Origin: Rhizobium sp. PP-CC-3A-592
GTDB lineage: Bacteria; Pseudomonadota; Alphaproteobacteria; Rhizobiales; Rhizobiaceae
Assembly: GCF_003217095.1 (NCBI RefSeq)
Contig: NZ_QJSR01000004.1
Span: 350,893-414,892 of the forward strand
Direction of reading: 5' to 3'
Length of the DNA: 64,000 nucleotides
Below, piece after piece: positions 1 to 8,748 of the stretch. A program made the position numbers and the translations under genes. Numbering within the stretch: the stretch's first letter is position 1; every line of letters begins with the position of its first letter. The notes under the pieces were generated by a model. The model made no database searches. It worked only from the letters and a program-made list of their open reading frames with translations, and was not told the DNA's origin.

Positions 1-122
1 GGACCACCGCAGAGACCCTCGCATACCGTCAACGCCGATGGCCCACTGATGCGAATAATGGCAACACCTGAGGGCAGACCGCCGGAGGAAAGAGAATAGA
101 TCGTATCGCTGGCCGCTGACAT
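1..122 (-). CDS. mnmE: tRNA modification GTPase MnmE, N-terminal fragment cut by window edge
   Basis: Only the first 40 codons lie in the window. The reverse strand reads MSAASDTIYSLSSGG followed by LPSGVAIIRISGP, the typical start of MnmE (TrmE), whose N-terminal domain binds the formyl-tetrahydrofolate cofactor; the family then carries a GTPase domain, which is outside the window. MnmE works with MnmG to modify the wobble uridine of certain tRNAs. I placed the start at 122 because an ACGGACGG stretch lies just upstream; two further in-frame ATGs at 143 and 146 would add eight or nine residues. It lies directly downstream of rho on the same strand, behind the rho terminator, which is the usual rhizobial order rho-mnmE-mnmG. 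Confidence 0.85.
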   Translation of the reverse strand, partial: MSAASDTIYSLSSGGLPSGVAIIRISGPSALTVCEGLCGG

Positions 123-160
123 TCGAACCGTCCGTGAAAACATCATTTGAGATAAACGAA

Positions 161-188
161 AAAATCCCTGGAGGATGCCAGGGATTTT
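161..188 (-). terminator. Rho-independent terminator of rho
   Basis: Perfect 11-bp inverted repeat, AAAATCCCTGG at 161-171 and CCAGGGATTTT at 178-188, with a 6-base loop. Read on the minus strand it follows the rho stop codon by about 50 bases and runs into a T-rich tract, so it fits termination of rho ahead of mnmE. Confidence 0.85.
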
Positions 189-239
189 CAGAACGCGTCC
201 AGCGAAGCGAAAGATCAGCCTCTCATGAAGGCAATGATC

Positions 240-1505
240 TCATGTGTTCATAGAGTCGAAGAAGTCACCGTTCGTCTTCGTCTGCTTCAACTTGTCGATC
301 AGGAACTCGATCGCATCGGTTGTGCCCATCGGCGCGAGAATACGGCGGAGAACAAAGATCTTCTGGAGATCCTGGCGCGGAACGAGCAGGTCTTCCTTGC
401 GGGTACCGGACTTCAGAATGTCCATCGCCGGGAAGATACGCTTGTCGGCGACCTTGCGGTCAAGCACGATTTCCGAGTTGCCCGTGCCCTTGAACTCTTC
501 GAAGATGACTTCGTCCATGCGGCTGCCTGTATCGATCAGCGCCGTCGCGACAATGGTCAGCGACCCACCTTCTTCGATGTTACGCGCAGCACCGAAGAAG
601 CGCTTCGGGCGCTGAAGAGCGTTGGCATCCACACCACCGGTGAGAACCTTGCCCGAGGACGGCACGACAGTGTTGTAGGCGCGGCCGAGGCGGGTGATGG
701 AGTCGAGCAGGATGACGACGTCGCGGCCATGCTCGACAAGGCGTTTCGCCTTCTCGATCACCATTTCGGCGACCTGCACGTGGCGCGTGGCGGGCTCGTC
801 GAAGGTGGAGGAAACGACCTCGCCCTTTACGGAGCGCTGCATGTCCGTCACTTCTTCCGGCCGCTCATCGATAAGCAGAACGATCAGATAACATTCCGGG
901 TGGTTGGCGGTGATCGAATGCGCGATGTTCTGCAGCAGCACCGTCTTACCCGTGCGCGGCGGTGCGACGATCAGGCCGCGCTGGCCCTTGCCGAGCGGTG
1001 CCACGAGATCCATAACGCGCGACGAAAGATCCTTCGACGTGGGAACCTCGAGTTCCATCTTGAAGCGCTCGTTTGGATAGAGCGGCGTCAGGTTGTCGAA
1101 GTGCACCTTGTGCCGGATTTTCTCCGGATCTTCGAAATTGATCGTGTTGACCTTGAGAAGCGCGAAATAGCGTTCGCCTTCCTTCGGTCCGCGGATCGGA
1201 CCCTCGACCGTATCCCCGGTCTTCAGGGAGAAGCGCCGGATCTGGGATGGAGAGATATAGATATCGTCGGGGCCGGGGAGGTAATTGGCATTGGCGGAGC
1301 GCAGGAAGCCGAAGCCGTCCTGGAGGAGCTCGACGACACCTTCGCCGATGATCTCGACGTCCTGCGCCGCGAGCATCTTCAGGATGGCAAACATCAGCTC
1401 CTGCTTGCGCATCACGCTGGCGTTTTCGACCTCCACCGACTCGGCGAACGCCAGAAGGTCGGTCGCAGATTTGTTCTTGAGGTCTTGGAGCTTCATTTCA
1501 GCCAT
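240..1505 (-). CDS. rho: Transcription termination factor Rho
   Basis: Hexameric RNA-dependent ATPase/helicase that terminates transcription on untranslated, C-rich RNA. The 421-residue product has the standard length. An N-terminal helical domain is followed by the cold-shock-like RNA-binding fold with the GFGFLR strand near residues 64-69, then the RecA-like domain with the P-loop APPRTGKT near 181-188, a Walker B segment [10 protein letters not shown], and the Q- and R-loop region ending in [18 protein letters not shown]. No insertion or missing motif is visible. It sits downstream of hemE and hemJ on the same strand, with a 183-base gap that could hold its own promoter, and ends in a clear intrinsic terminator. 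Identification is secure. Confidence 0.98.
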   Translation of the reverse strand: MAEMKLQDLKNKSATDLLAFAESVEVENASVMRKQELMFAILKMLAAQDVEIIGEGVVELLQDGFGFLRSANANYLPGPDDIYISPSQIRRFSLKTGDTVEGPIRGPKEGERYFALLKVNTINFEDPEKIRHKVHFDNLTPLYPNERFKMELEVPTSKDLSSRVMDLVAPLGKGQRGLIVAPPRTGKTVLLQNIAHSITANHPECYLIVLLIDERPEEVTDMQRSVKGEVVSSTFDEPATRHVQVAEMVIEKAKRLVEHGRDVVILLDSITRLGRAYNTVVPSSGKVLTGGVDANALQRPKRFFGAARNIEEGGSLTIVATALIDTGSRMDEVIFEEFKGTGNSEIVLDRKVADKRIFPAMDILKSGTRKEDLLVPRQDLQKIFVLRRILAPMGTTDAIEFLIDKLKQTKTNGDFFDSMNT

Positions 1506-1688
1506 GAAGGAAAATCACACTTGCAGAGGGAATTGAAGGGCTGGCGCTGTGTGGGTCAAGGGAGCGGCAGGGGGATAGCCACTCGAACTCCAACGCGCGC
1601 CAGAAAGATGGGATGTCACACGCTAGCGACTTCCGGCCTGCACCGCAAGGGGGCTAGCGATGCGAGAGGCTAAAATGTCCGTGATGGC

Positions 1689-2252
1689 CTAAAACGGCTT
1701 TACGATGACGAGGATCACGATGACGATCATCAGAACGGTCGGCACCTCGTTCATGAGTCGCCAGTAGCGCGCCGTGCGTCGCGTACCGTCACGCGAGAAA
1801 CGCCCGACGGCATCGGCATAGTGCACATGCACGCCGGTCAGCAGGATCACGGCAAGGATCTTGGCATGAAGCCAGCCGCCCTGAAAACCGTAGACGCTCC
1901 AGGCGAGATAGAGCCCGAGCGTCCAGGTGATCATCATAGCCGGGCGCATGATCACGTTCATAAGCCGCTGCTCCATCACCTTGAAGGTCTCCGACGTCTG
2001 TGAGCCCGGCTCGGCATCCGTGTGGTAGATGAACAGCCGCGGCATGTAGAGGAGGCCAGCCATCCAGGAGATGACGGCCACGACATGCAGCGCCTTGATC
2101 CAGAGAATGAGATCGGCCGGCTGCCAGACGATCAGCCCGACGATAATCGCCACAAGCACCGAAAGCGCCACAAAGGCCCGTACACGCGATTTACGGCCTA
2201 CCGGGGCATCCGTCTGCCGCGTGCTACCCTCACCGCGCTCCGGGGTGCTCAT
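1689..2252 (-). CDS. hemJ: Protoporphyrinogen IX oxidase HemJ (CopD-like membrane protein)
   Basis: HemJ is the membrane-bound enzyme that oxidises protoporphyrinogen IX to protoporphyrin IX in bacteria lacking HemG/HemY. The 187-residue product shows about four hydrophobic segments (roughly residues 26-44, 50-70, 103-122 and 166-185) and the conserved histidine-rich stretches [19 protein letters not shown] and [16 protein letters not shown]. An approximately 25-residue hydrophilic N-terminal tail precedes the first segment and may indicate a start somewhat further in. The ATG overlaps the hemE stop by 4 bases (ATGA), so the two heme genes are translationally coupled. The alternative label, CopD-family protein, is less specific; the hemE neighbourhood favours HemJ. 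Confidence 0.88.
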   Translation of the reverse strand: MSTPERGEGSTRQTDAPVGRKSRVRAFVALSVLVAIIVGLIVWQPADLILWIKALHVVAVISWMAGLLYMPRLFIYHTDAEPGSQTSETFKVMEQRLMNVIMRPAMMITWTLGLYLAWSVYGFQGGWLHAKILAVILLTGVHVHYADAVGRFSRDGTRRTARYWRLMNEVPTVLMIVIVILVIVKPF

Positions 2253-3280
2253 ACGCGGCTCCTGACACGTGCCACGAGATCAGCGACATGGGCGGGATCC
2301 GCCTGCGGCGTGATACCATGGCCAAGATTGAAGATCAGAGGGCCTTGTCCGAGACGGTCGAGGATCCGATCGATCCCTTCCTCGAGAGCCTTGCCCCCTG
2401 CAACGACACGCATCGGATCGAGATTGCCCTGCACCGGGCCTTCCTTCTGCAGCTCGGCCGCAAACGATAGCGGCACCGACCAGTCGAGGCCGATCGCGTC
2501 TGCCTGTGTCTTCTGGCGATAGTCCTTGAGCAGCAGACCCGCCCCCTTGGCGAAGGCGATGATCTTCGCATCAGGCCGGCGTGCCCGCACGCTGTCGATG
2601 ATCCGGCGCACGGGAGCGACCGCAAACCGCTCGAACGTATCTTCCCCGAGCACACCGGCCCAGGAGTCGAAGATCTGCACGGCATCCGCACCGGCGTCGA
2701 GCTGCGCGACGAGATAGTCCGCGGAAAGTTCGGCGAGAAGGGCGAGCAGCGCATCGAAGGCTTCCGGGTGCCGGTAAGCGAACAGCCGTGCCGGTGCCTG
2801 GTCCGGCGTCCCGTGCCCGGCGATCATGTAGGTCGCGACCGTCCAGGGCGCACCGCAGAAACCGAGCAGCGTCGTTTCCGTCGGAAGCTCCCGGCGCAGG
2901 CGCGCCACGGTTTCGATGACCGGACGCAGATGATCGGCCACGGGCCTTCCGTCGAGAGCCCTGATGCCGTCGACATCGATCGGATCGAGCTTCGGTCCGC
3001 TGCCTTCCTCGAATCGGACGTTACGCTTCAGCGCGTCGGGAATGACGAGGATGTCGGAAAACAGGATGGCCGCGTCGAAAGCATAGCGACGGATCGGCTG
3101 CAGCGTCACTTCCACGGCGAAGTCGGGGGAGTAGCAGAGATCGAGAAAGCTCCCGGCCCTTGCTCGCGTCTCGCGATATTCCGGCAGATATCGTCCGGCC
3201 TGGCGCATCAGCCAGATGGGCGGAGGCGTCAGCGTCTCCCCGTTCAGAACACGGACGAGCTTGCGGTTTTCAGACGTCAC
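2249..3280 (-). CDS. hemE: Uroporphyrinogen decarboxylase
   Basis: Cytoplasmic enzyme that removes the four acetate carboxyls of uroporphyrinogen III to give coproporphyrinogen III in heme synthesis. The product has 343 residues, as usual. The family signature [14 protein letters not shown] near residues 23-36 carries the two substrate-binding arginines, and the second signature, [13 protein letters not shown], lies near 140-152; the catalytic Asp is in CYSPDF near residue 52. It is the first gene left of the replication origin and is read away from it, which is the standard alphaproteobacterial landmark. It is followed by hemJ with a 4-base overlap. Its promoter must lie within the origin region (3281-3686). 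Confidence 0.98.
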   Translation of the reverse strand: MTSENRKLVRVLNGETLTPPPIWLMRQAGRYLPEYRETRARAGSFLDLCYSPDFAVEVTLQPIRRYAFDAAILFSDILVIPDALKRNVRFEEGSGPKLDPIDVDGIRALDGRPVADHLRPVIETVARLRRELPTETTLLGFCGAPWTVATYMIAGHGTPDQAPARLFAYRHPEAFDALLALLAELSADYLVAQLDAGADAVQIFDSWAGVLGEDTFERFAVAPVRRIIDSVRARRPDAKIIAFAKGAGLLLKDYRQKTQADAIGLDWSVPLSFAAELQKEGPVQGNLDPMRVVAGGKALEEGIDRILDRLGQGPLIFNLGHGITPQADPAHVADLVARVRSRV

Positions 3281-3686
3281 ACACAGCTTCCCTCTTAAAA
3301 TAGAATCTTGAATCTAAGGGTTTCTATTTCTTAGAGTCGGTGACTATCAAGGATTAAAGGTTGTCGGTCCTTTGTCCCCAGAACGCACTTCCGTCCAAAT
3401 TGGCGGAACGATGATCGGGCGCTTCAGGGACAACATAGGGAGCAAGTCGAAAAAATCCCGTCATTCGAGCAACTTGGCTGTCGTCCGATTTTTCCTCTGC
3501 CTGTGGATGACCTGTTGAGGATCGGCGGCGATCGGTCGCATCGCGAGTCTTTTTCACAAGTTCTCCGGAAAGATCGCCGGCGCGGGTCTCTTTGTGAATA
3601 AGTCGGAGGTTTTCCCCTTGCCTGCCGGGCAGGCTCCCCCCTAGGCTCGGTTTATCCACCATCATCAACAGGCGGCCAAGAATAGC
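3281..3686. other. oriC: Chromosomal replication origin (oriC)
   Basis: The 406-base gap between divergent hemE and ppsR is where alphaproteobacterial origins lie. Matches to the DnaA box TTATCCACA are at 3502-3510 (reverse, TCATCCACA), 3550-3558 (TTTTTCACA), 3593-3601 (reverse, TTATTCACA) and 3652-3660 (TTATCCACC); the second and third fit TTWTNCACA exactly. The left part, 3293-3360, is AT-rich and is the likely unwinding element. Four GANTC sites (3303-3307, 3310-3314, 3334-3338, 3545-3549) are substrates of the cell-cycle methylase CcrM, three of them within 36 bases of the AT-rich patch. No TTAA-N7-TTAA CtrA box was found. The hemE and ppsR promoters must also be here. Confidence 0.85.
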
Positions 3687-4508
3687 GTGGACAATCACAA
3701 AAACTATTTCCACCTGCATTTGATCTCCGACTCGACGGGCGAAACCCTGATCGCGGCGGGCCGGGCAGCCGCGGCGCAATTCCAGACCTATCATGCGCTG
3801 GAGCACGTCTATCCGCTGATCCGCAATCGCAAGCAGCTGATGCAGGTGCTGGAGTCGATCGACACGGCGCCGGGCATCGTTCTCTACACGATCGTCGATC
3901 GCGAACTGTCCGACATTATCAATGCTCAGTGTCAGCAGATCGGCGTGCCCTGCGTGTCCGTGCTGGAGCCGATCATCGATCTCTTCCAGACCTATCTCGG
4001 CACCTCGTCGCGGCGGCGGTCCGGCGCCCAGCATGTCATGGATGCCGATTATTTCGCGCGGATCGACGCGCTGAACTTCACGATGGATCATGACGACGGC
4101 CAGCTTCCCGCAGACTTCAACGACGCGGATGTGGTGCTGATCGGCATCAGCCGCACATCGAAGACGCCGACCAGCATCTACCTTGCCAATCGTGGCATCC
4201 GCACCGCCAACATTCCCATTGTACCCGGCGTGCCCCTGCCGCAGCGGCTGCTGGAGGCTACGAAGCCGCTCGTCGTCTGCCTCATCGCGACGGCCGATCG
4301 CGTCTCCCAGGTGCGCGAACACAGAGTGCTTGGAACGACACATGGGTTCCACGGGCAGGACTATACGGATCGGGCAGCGATTGCCGAGGAACTGAAATAT
4401 GCGCGTGCGCTCTGTGCCCGCAACAACTGGCCGATCATCGACGTCACCCGGCGCTCGATCGAGGAAACGGCCGCCGCCATCGTTGCCCTGAGGCCGCGCC
4501 TGCGCTAG
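3687..4508 (+). CDS. ppsR: Pyruvate,water dikinase / pyruvate phosphate dikinase regulatory protein (PPSR, DUF299)
   Basis: Bifunctional ADP-dependent kinase and Pi-dependent pyrophosphorylase that inactivates and reactivates PEP synthase or pyruvate phosphate dikinase by threonine phosphorylation. The 273-residue product has the family opening [14 protein letters not shown] and the P-loop-like [18 protein letters not shown] near residues 153-170, followed by PLPQRLLEA and a C-terminal [14 protein letters not shown]. The start is GTG at 3687, the only initiation codon placed ahead of the conserved FHLHLISDS; no strong ribosome-binding site is visible. It is the first gene right of oriC, read away from it, and starts the ppsR-maf-aroE-coaE-dnaQ run. 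It links gluconeogenic PEP supply with pckA elsewhere in the window. Confidence 0.95.
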   Translation: MDNHKNYFHLHLISDSTGETLIAAGRAAAAQFQTYHALEHVYPLIRNRKQLMQVLESIDTAPGIVLYTIVDRELSDIINAQCQQIGVPCVSVLEPIIDLFQTYLGTSSRRRSGAQHVMDADYFARIDALNFTMDHDDGQLPADFNDADVVLIGISRTSKTPTSIYLANRGIRTANIPIVPGVPLPQRLLEATKPLVVCLIATADRVSQVREHRVLGTTHGFHGQDYTDRAAIAEELKYARALCARNNWPIIDVTRRSIEETAAAIVALRPRLR

Positions 4509-4536
4509 TCCGCATCGCGATAGGGAGAGATCATCC

Positions 4537-5163
4537 ATGACGCACCAGCTTGTCCTCGCCTCCGCGAGCCCGTTCCGGCGCATGCTGCTTGAGAATGCCG
4601 GCATCACCTTTACGTGGCAGGCGGCCGAGATCGACGAGCGCGCGCTGGAAGCACCGCTCGCGGCAGAAGGCGCATCCCCGGAAAGGGTTGCGACTGTGCT
4701 GGCCGAGGCCAAGGCCGAATCGGTCGCCTCCCTGTTGCGCAAAGCGCAAGGGGTGAGGGAAGGTACCGGTCCCGTCGTCATCGGGTCTGACCAGACGATG
4801 TCGCTCGGGGACCGCGTGTTTCACAAGCCCGCCTCGATGGAGGAAGCGCAGGACCATTTGCGCGCCCTGTCCGGACAGACCCATCAGTTGAACAGCGCCA
4901 TTGCCCTTCATCAGGATGGCAGGACCTTATGGTCATATGTCTCGACCGCCCGCCTGAGGATGCGCCCGCTCGATGACGGATTTATCGCGCGGCATCTCGA
5001 GCGGGTGGGAGAGAAGGCTTTGACCAGCGTCGGAGCCTACCAGCTGGAAGGCGAGGGGATCCAGTTGTTCGAGGCGATCGACGGCGATTATTTTACGATC
5101 GTCGGATTGCCGATCCTGCCGCTGCTCGCCGAATTGAGAAGACTGAGTGTCATCGATGCATGA
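4537..5163 (+). CDS. maf: Maf family nucleotide pyrophosphatase
   Basis: Maf proteins hydrolyse non-canonical or modified nucleoside triphosphates to monophosphates. The 208-residue product begins [19 protein letters not shown], with the family motif as SPFRR (closer to the YceF type, SPxRR, than to SPRR), a GSDQTM segment with the conserved Asp near residue 90, and a C-terminal [25 protein letters not shown] split over the usual positions. A GGGAGAGA stretch at 4522-4529 is a good ribosome-binding site. Its stop codon overlaps the aroE start region by 8 bases, and the TGA forms the first bases of a parS-like site. Exact substrate preference cannot be read from sequence. Confidence 0.93.
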   Translation: MTHQLVLASASPFRRMLLENAGITFTWQAAEIDERALEAPLAAEGASPERVATVLAEAKAESVASLLRKAQGVREGTGPVVIGSDQTMSLGDRVFHKPASMEEAQDHLRALSGQTHQLNSAIALHQDGRTLWSYVSTARLRMRPLDDGFIARHLERVGEKALTSVGAYQLEGEGIQLFEAIDGDYFTIVGLPILPLLAELRRLSVIDA

Positions 5164-6019
5164 TTCACGTGAAACATTTGTTAACCATGCCTTTGTCGCT
5201 GGCTATCCGGTCCGCCATTCGCGCTCGCCGCTGATCCATTCGCATTGGCTGAAGACACGGGGGCTGGACGGCAGCTACACAACGCGCGAAGTCACACCCG
5301 CGATCTTTCCCGATTTCATCGCGCTCCTCAAATCCGGTCAGTCCGGCTTCGTCGGCGGCAATGTCACCATTCCGCACAAGGAAACGGTGATCGCCCATGC
5401 CGATGAGGCCGATGCGCTGAGCCGGGAAATGGGTGCGGCCAACACCGTCTGGTTGGAGGAGGGCCGGCTGAAGGCAACCAATACCGACGGCCTCGGCTTT
5501 GCCGCCAATCTCGACGAGCGGGCACCGGGATGGAACAAGGCCGAGACCGCCATCGTGCTCGGCGCCGGCGGTGCCAGCCGTGCTGTGATTCAGGCTGTCC
5601 GCGATCGCGGCGTCCGCACCATCCATGTGGTCAATCGCACCCTGCCCCGTGCCCGCGAACTCTCCGATCGCTTCGGGCGCACACGCGTCCAGGCCCACGC
5701 CATGGACGCGCTGCCGGAGCTTCTCACCGATGCAAGCCTCTTCATCAACACCACCTCGCTCGGCATGGACGGCACGCCGGTTCCCGACTTCGATTTCACC
5801 CGCATGTCCGGCAACGCCATCGTGACCGATATCGTCTATGTTCCGCTCGTCACGCCCATCCTGGCACAAGCGGAGGCACAGGGCCGAAGGATCGTAGACG
5901 GGCTCGGCATGCTGTTGCATCAGGCAGCGCCGGGCTTCGAAAAATGGTTCGGTCAAAAACCACTCGTGGACGAGACGCTGCGCGCGCTTGTCATCGCCGA
6001 CTTGGCGGCACACGCATGA
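5156..6019 (+). CDS. aroE: Shikimate dehydrogenase (NADP+)
   Basis: Reduces 3-dehydroshikimate to shikimate in chorismate synthesis. I chose ATG 5156 ([13 protein letters not shown]), the N-terminus I recall for rhizobial AroE; a GTG at 5147 would add three residues. The substrate domain shows [17 protein letters not shown] with the shikimate-binding serines, [11 protein letters not shown] with the catalytic Lys, and NTDGLGF with its Asp partner; the NADP domain has [10 protein letters not shown] and [12 protein letters not shown]. Length, 287 residues, is normal. Codons 3-7 (Asp-Ser-Arg-Glu-Thr) are also a near-perfect parS sequence, so this N-terminal extension may be held in place by DNA function. 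It overlaps coaE by 4 bases. Confidence 0.97.
   Translation: MHDSRETFVNHAFVAGYPVRHSRSPLIHSHWLKTRGLDGSYTTREVTPAIFPDFIALLKSGQSGFVGGNVTIPHKETVIAHADEADALSREMGAANTVWLEEGRLKATNTDGLGFAANLDERAPGWNKAETAIVLGAGGASRAVIQAVRDRGVRTIHVVNRTLPRARELSDRFGRTRVQAHAMDALPELLTDASLFINTTSLGMDGTPVPDFDFTRMSGNAIVTDIVYVPLVTPILAQAEAQGRRIVDGLGMLLHQAAPGFEKWFGQKPLVDETLRALVIADLAAHA
5161..5176. promoter_or_regulatory. parS: parS-like ParB binding site
   Basis: TGATTCACGTGAAACA matches the widely conserved parS sequence TGTTTCACGTGAAACA at 15 of 16 positions, the only change being base 3. It lies about 1.5 kb from the right end of oriC and overlaps the maf stop and aroE codons 3-7. ParB loads at such sites to drive origin segregation. 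Known consensus, direct sequence match; binding is inferred. Confidence 0.8.
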
Positions 6020-6606
6020 TCGTTCTCGGGCTCACCGGATTGATCGGCATGGGCAAGTCTACGACGGCCGGGATGTTCGAGGCGCTGGGCGTTCCGGTCA
6101 ACGATGCCGATGCCGTCGTTCACGATCTCTATCGCGGCCAAGCCGTCGCACCCATCGAGGCAGCTTTTCCCGGTTCCACGAAAGACAGTGTGGTCGATCG
6201 TGCGGCGCTCAGCGCGGCGCTGGCGAAACATCCGGACGGCTTCAAGACCCTGGAGTCGATCGTCCACCCCCTCGTCCGGGAAAGGGAGCGGGCCTTTCTC
6301 GACAGAGAAAGACAGGTAAACGCCGCCCTCGTTGTCCTCGATATTCCCTTGCTCTACGAGACGGGCGGCGAGGGTCGGGTTGATAAGGTCGTGGTCGTCA
6401 CTTGCGATGCGGACATCCAGCGTCAGCGGGTTCTCGCCCGTCCGGGCATGACGCCGGAAAAATTCGCCCTGATCCTGTCGCGGCAAATGCCGGACAGCGA
6501 AAAACGCGCCCGTGCAAACTATGTGATCGACACCGGTCACGGACTAGACGCCGCGCGCCAAAGGGTCGAAGAGATTGTCAGCGCTCTCACCGACCAAGCG
6601 GGATAA
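6016..6606 (+). CDS. coaE: Dephospho-CoA kinase
   Basis: Catalyses the last step of coenzyme A synthesis, ATP-dependent phosphorylation of dephospho-CoA. The open frame is longer, but the real start is ATG 6016, which overlaps the aroE stop as ATGA and gives [21 protein letters not shown] with the P-loop at residues 8-15. [10 protein letters not shown] carries the conserved acidic residues, followed by [14 protein letters not shown] and [10 protein letters not shown] (CoA domain). 196 residues is typical. Translationally coupled to aroE; dnaQ follows after 47 bases. The other CoA gene in the window, coaA, is 40 kb away. Confidence 0.96.
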   Translation: MIVLGLTGLIGMGKSTTAGMFEALGVPVNDADAVVHDLYRGQAVAPIEAAFPGSTKDSVVDRAALSAALAKHPDGFKTLESIVHPLVRERERAFLDRERQVNAALVVLDIPLLYETGGEGRVDKVVVVTCDADIQRQRVLARPGMTPEKFALILSRQMPDSEKRARANYVIDTGHGLDAARQRVEEIVSALTDQAG

Positions 6607-6653
6607 GATGTCCCCCGGTGGACAGCAGATCGTATTCGACGGAAGGAAGTGTC

Positions 6654-7352
6654 ATGCGGGAAATCATCTTCGATACGGAAACCACCGGCCTCGACAATCG
6701 ACAGGACCGCGTCATCGAAATCGGCGGCATCGAGCTCAACGATCACTTTCCGACCGGACGGACCTTTCACCGCTACATCAATCCCGGTGACCGCAAGGTC
6801 CACCCCGATGCGCTCGCCGTGCACGGCATCACCGACGATTTCCTGAAGGACAAGCCGGCCTTCGCCGAGGTGGTCGATGACCTCATGGCCTTCTTCGAGG
6901 GCGCCCGCTGGGTCGCGCACAACGCCACCTTCGACATGGGCTTCATCAATGCCGAGCTGGCGCGTCTCGATCGCCCGGCGGTCTCGCAAGACCTCGTCAC
7001 CGATACGCTGTCGATGGCCCGCCGCAAGCATCCGATGGGTCCGAACTCGCTCGACGCGCTCTGCCGTCGATACGGCATCGACAATACCCACCGTACGAAG
7101 CACGGCGCACTGCTCGACTCCGAGCTTCTCGCTGAAGTCTATATCGAGATGATCGGCGGCCGGCAGGCAGCGCTCGGCCTGACGACGCAGGAAAGTCGTG
7201 CACAGGCGGAAGCCTCCGACGACATGGTCGCCGTGCCGCGCGAGCGCCCCGTGCCCTTGCGTCCGCGCCTTGCCGAAAACGACATGGCCGCCCATGCGGC
7301 ACTCATCGAGAAAATCGGCGCAAAGGCCATCTGGTCGCACTACGAGGTCTGA
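6654..7352 (+). CDS. dnaQ: DNA polymerase III epsilon subunit (3'-5' proofreading exonuclease)
   Basis: Proofreading subunit of the replicative polymerase. Starting at ATG 6654 (ribosome-binding site GGAAGGAAG at 6641-6649) gives a 232-residue protein. The DEDDh exonuclease motifs are plain: ExoI IIFDTETTGLDN (residues 4-15), ExoII VAHNATFDMGFINAEL (about 91-106) and ExoIII HRTKHGALLDSELLAEVY (about 145-162). The tail after residue 175 would contact the alpha subunit. It closes the five-gene run right of oriC and is followed by a bidirectional terminator shared with secB. Confidence 0.97.
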   Translation: MREIIFDTETTGLDNRQDRVIEIGGIELNDHFPTGRTFHRYINPGDRKVHPDALAVHGITDDFLKDKPAFAEVVDDLMAFFEGARWVAHNATFDMGFINAELARLDRPAVSQDLVTDTLSMARRKHPMGPNSLDALCRRYGIDNTHRTKHGALLDSELLAEVYIEMIGGRQAALGLTTQESRAQAEASDDMVAVPRERPVPLRPRLAENDMAAHAALIEKIGAKAIWSHYEV

Positions 7353-7358
7353 ACGCAA

Positions 7359-7386
7359 AACGCCCGGCCTTGTCGGACCGGGCGTT
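7359..7386. terminator. Bidirectional terminator between dnaQ and secB
   Basis: Perfect 9-bp inverted repeat AACGCCCGG (7359-7367) and CCGGGCGTT (7378-7386), 10-base loop, flanked by A-rich sequence on the left and GAAAAC on the right. It lies between the convergent stops at 7352 and 7411. Confidence 0.75.
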
Positions 7387-7410
7387 GAAAACAGTCGGCT
7401 TGAAGGCCGA

Positions 7411-7902
7411 TCAGTTCGGAGTGGTGGAAACCTGGGCGCGGACGCGATCTTCGGCCATGCGCTGCGTGAACATCTGCGCGAAATCGATCGGGTCGATCAT
7501 CAGCGGCGGGAAGCCGCCATTGCGCGTTGCATCGGCCACGATCTGACGTGCGAACGGGAAGAGCAGGCGCGGGCACTCGATGAAGAGCAGCGGCAGCATG
7601 TGCTCCTGCGGGAAGCCGGTGACGCGGAAGACGCCGCCATAGGTCAGCTCGACAGCAAACAGAACCTTGTCGCCATCCTTGGCTTCGGCATTCAGCGTCA
7701 GTACGACGTCGAACTCCGTATCCGTCATCGGATTGGCGTTCACATTAACGTTGATGTTGATCGCCGGAGCCTTGTCGCGGGCCTGAAGCGAGCGCGGCGC
7801 ACCCGGATTTTCGAACGAGAGGTCCTTGATATACTGGGCGAGAATGTTCAGCGATGGATTTTCGCCGGTGTCACCGTTCGTGGGTGCTGCTGTGTCGGTC
7901 AT
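7411..7902 (-). CDS. secB: Protein-export chaperone SecB
   Basis: Tetrameric chaperone that holds secretory precursors unfolded and passes them to SecA. The start at 7902 gives [10 protein letters not shown] and 163 residues, the usual rhizobial length. Visible family features are [19 protein letters not shown] near residues 19-37 (substrate groove), the alternating INVNVNANP stretch, and [35 protein letters not shown] near 108-142 in shorter conserved blocks. The acidic, glycine-rich N-terminus is normal. It is transcribed away from fxsA with a 134-base gap. Confidence 0.97.
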   Translation of the reverse strand: MTDTAAPTNGDTGENPSLNILAQYIKDLSFENPGAPRSLQARDKAPAININVNVNANPMTDTEFDVVLTLNAEAKDGDKVLFAVELTYGGVFRVTGFPQEHMLPLLFIECPRLLFPFARQIVADATRNGGFPPLMIDPIDFAQMFTQRMAEDRVRAQVSTTPN

Positions 7903-8036
7903 GAGGCGCGTTCCTTGGAGGCGTTCGATAGAATGATGCGTTGAATGGAGCGGTTCATTGGTCGAGCGCATCTATCATTTCGGGCATGCCCTTACAACCC
8001 GAGCGGCCGGGCGGGACGCCGGCGAGGGCGTTTCCG

Positions 8037-8528
8037 TCAGCGGAGCCGGTCGTTCGGGTCGGTGCGGTCGGGGTCTCTGGTAAATTCTGCGTCATCGAGA
8101 TCGATCACGCCGGGGATGGCGCGCGGCCGGGTGCTGGCCGGATCGGGGCGCGCACTGCTCGTCCGCGTCACCACGGTGATCCGCTTGCGCAGAAATTGCC
8201 AGACCGCTTCCCGCACTGCGGGAATGAAGAGAAGGATGCCGAAGACGTCCGTCAGAAACCCGGGCAGGATCAGCAGAAAGGCGGCGACGACGATCATCGC
8301 GCCATGCACGATCTGCCGGCTGGGGTTCTCGCCGGTACGCGATGCGGACTGGAGTTTCCGCAGGACACCAAGGCCTTGCGACCTCAGGAGAAGCGCGCCG
8401 ACGATGGCGGACAGGAGAATGAGACAGAGCGTGGCACCCACGCCGATCTCGCGCCCGACGACGATGAAGGTGGCGATCTCCGCCATCGGCAGGAGCAGGA
8501 AGAAGAGCGGGATCAGGGAAAGGCGCAT
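8037..8528 (-). CDS. fxsA: FxsA family membrane protein
   Basis: FxsA (phage T7 exclusion suppressor) proteins are small inner-membrane proteins of unclear function. I chose ATG 8528, giving MRLSLIPLFFLLLPMAEIATF at the N-terminus; an upstream in-frame ATG at 8600 would add a hydrophilic 24-residue leader that does not fit the family. Three hydrophobic segments lie about residues 4-24, 30-48 and 76-100, the second rich in small residues (LLSAIVGALLLRSQG), then a hydrophilic Arg/Asp-rich tail. 163 residues. It is divergent from the Tim44-like gene and upstream of secB; that fxsA sits beside protein-export genes is suggestive only. Confidence 0.88.
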   Translation of the reverse strand: MRLSLIPLFFLLLPMAEIATFIVVGREIGVGATLCLILLSAIVGALLLRSQGLGVLRKLQSASRTGENPSRQIVHGAMIVVAAFLLILPGFLTDVFGILLFIPAVREAVWQFLRKRITVVTRTSSARPDPASTRPRAIPGVIDLDDAEFTRDPDRTDPNDRLR

Positions 8529-8681
8529 TCGGTCCACGTGTTGGTTGGAAGGGTTGTCGTCGGCCCGATGCCCTGAGGCAACAGAGCGAAGAGGCGGCAT
8601 CGGATCATGCGTCGGCGGTTGATCTGCTTCAAGATACCTGCCGATCTGCTTTCAACGCTTTGCCAATCTGCTCCTGGCCAT

Positions 8682-8709
8682 TTGAATGATGGGTCCATCA
8701 CGTCTATAT
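8682..8709 (+). promoter_or_regulatory. Possible sigma-70 promoter of the Tim44-like gene
   Basis: TTTGAA at 8682-8687 and CTATAT at 8704-8709 are 16 bases apart; CTATAT is the rhizobial -10 preference. It lies 40 bases before the chosen start codon in a divergent intergenic region. Pattern match only. Confidence 0.4.
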
Positions 8710-8748
8710 GGGTCTCTAAGATACATCATAAAAGCGGCATTGGTGGAA

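Noticed and set aside
225..1673. Long plus-strand open frame of 482 codons opposite rho
   Set aside because: It is the mirror of rho in a GC-rich gene, has no recognisable domain and is rich in His and Asp, a typical shadow frame.
3354..3371. Possible CtrA site around GATTAAAGG in oriC
   Set aside because: Only one TTAA half; no second TTAA at seven bases distance on either side.
3354..4781. Minus-strand frame of 475 codons opposite oriC and ppsR
   Set aside because: It crosses the replication origin, overlaps ppsR and maf fully, and has no similarity that I recognise.
4801..4835. TGTTTCACAAGCC inside maf as a parS half-site
   Set aside because: Only the left half matches; the palindrome is broken.
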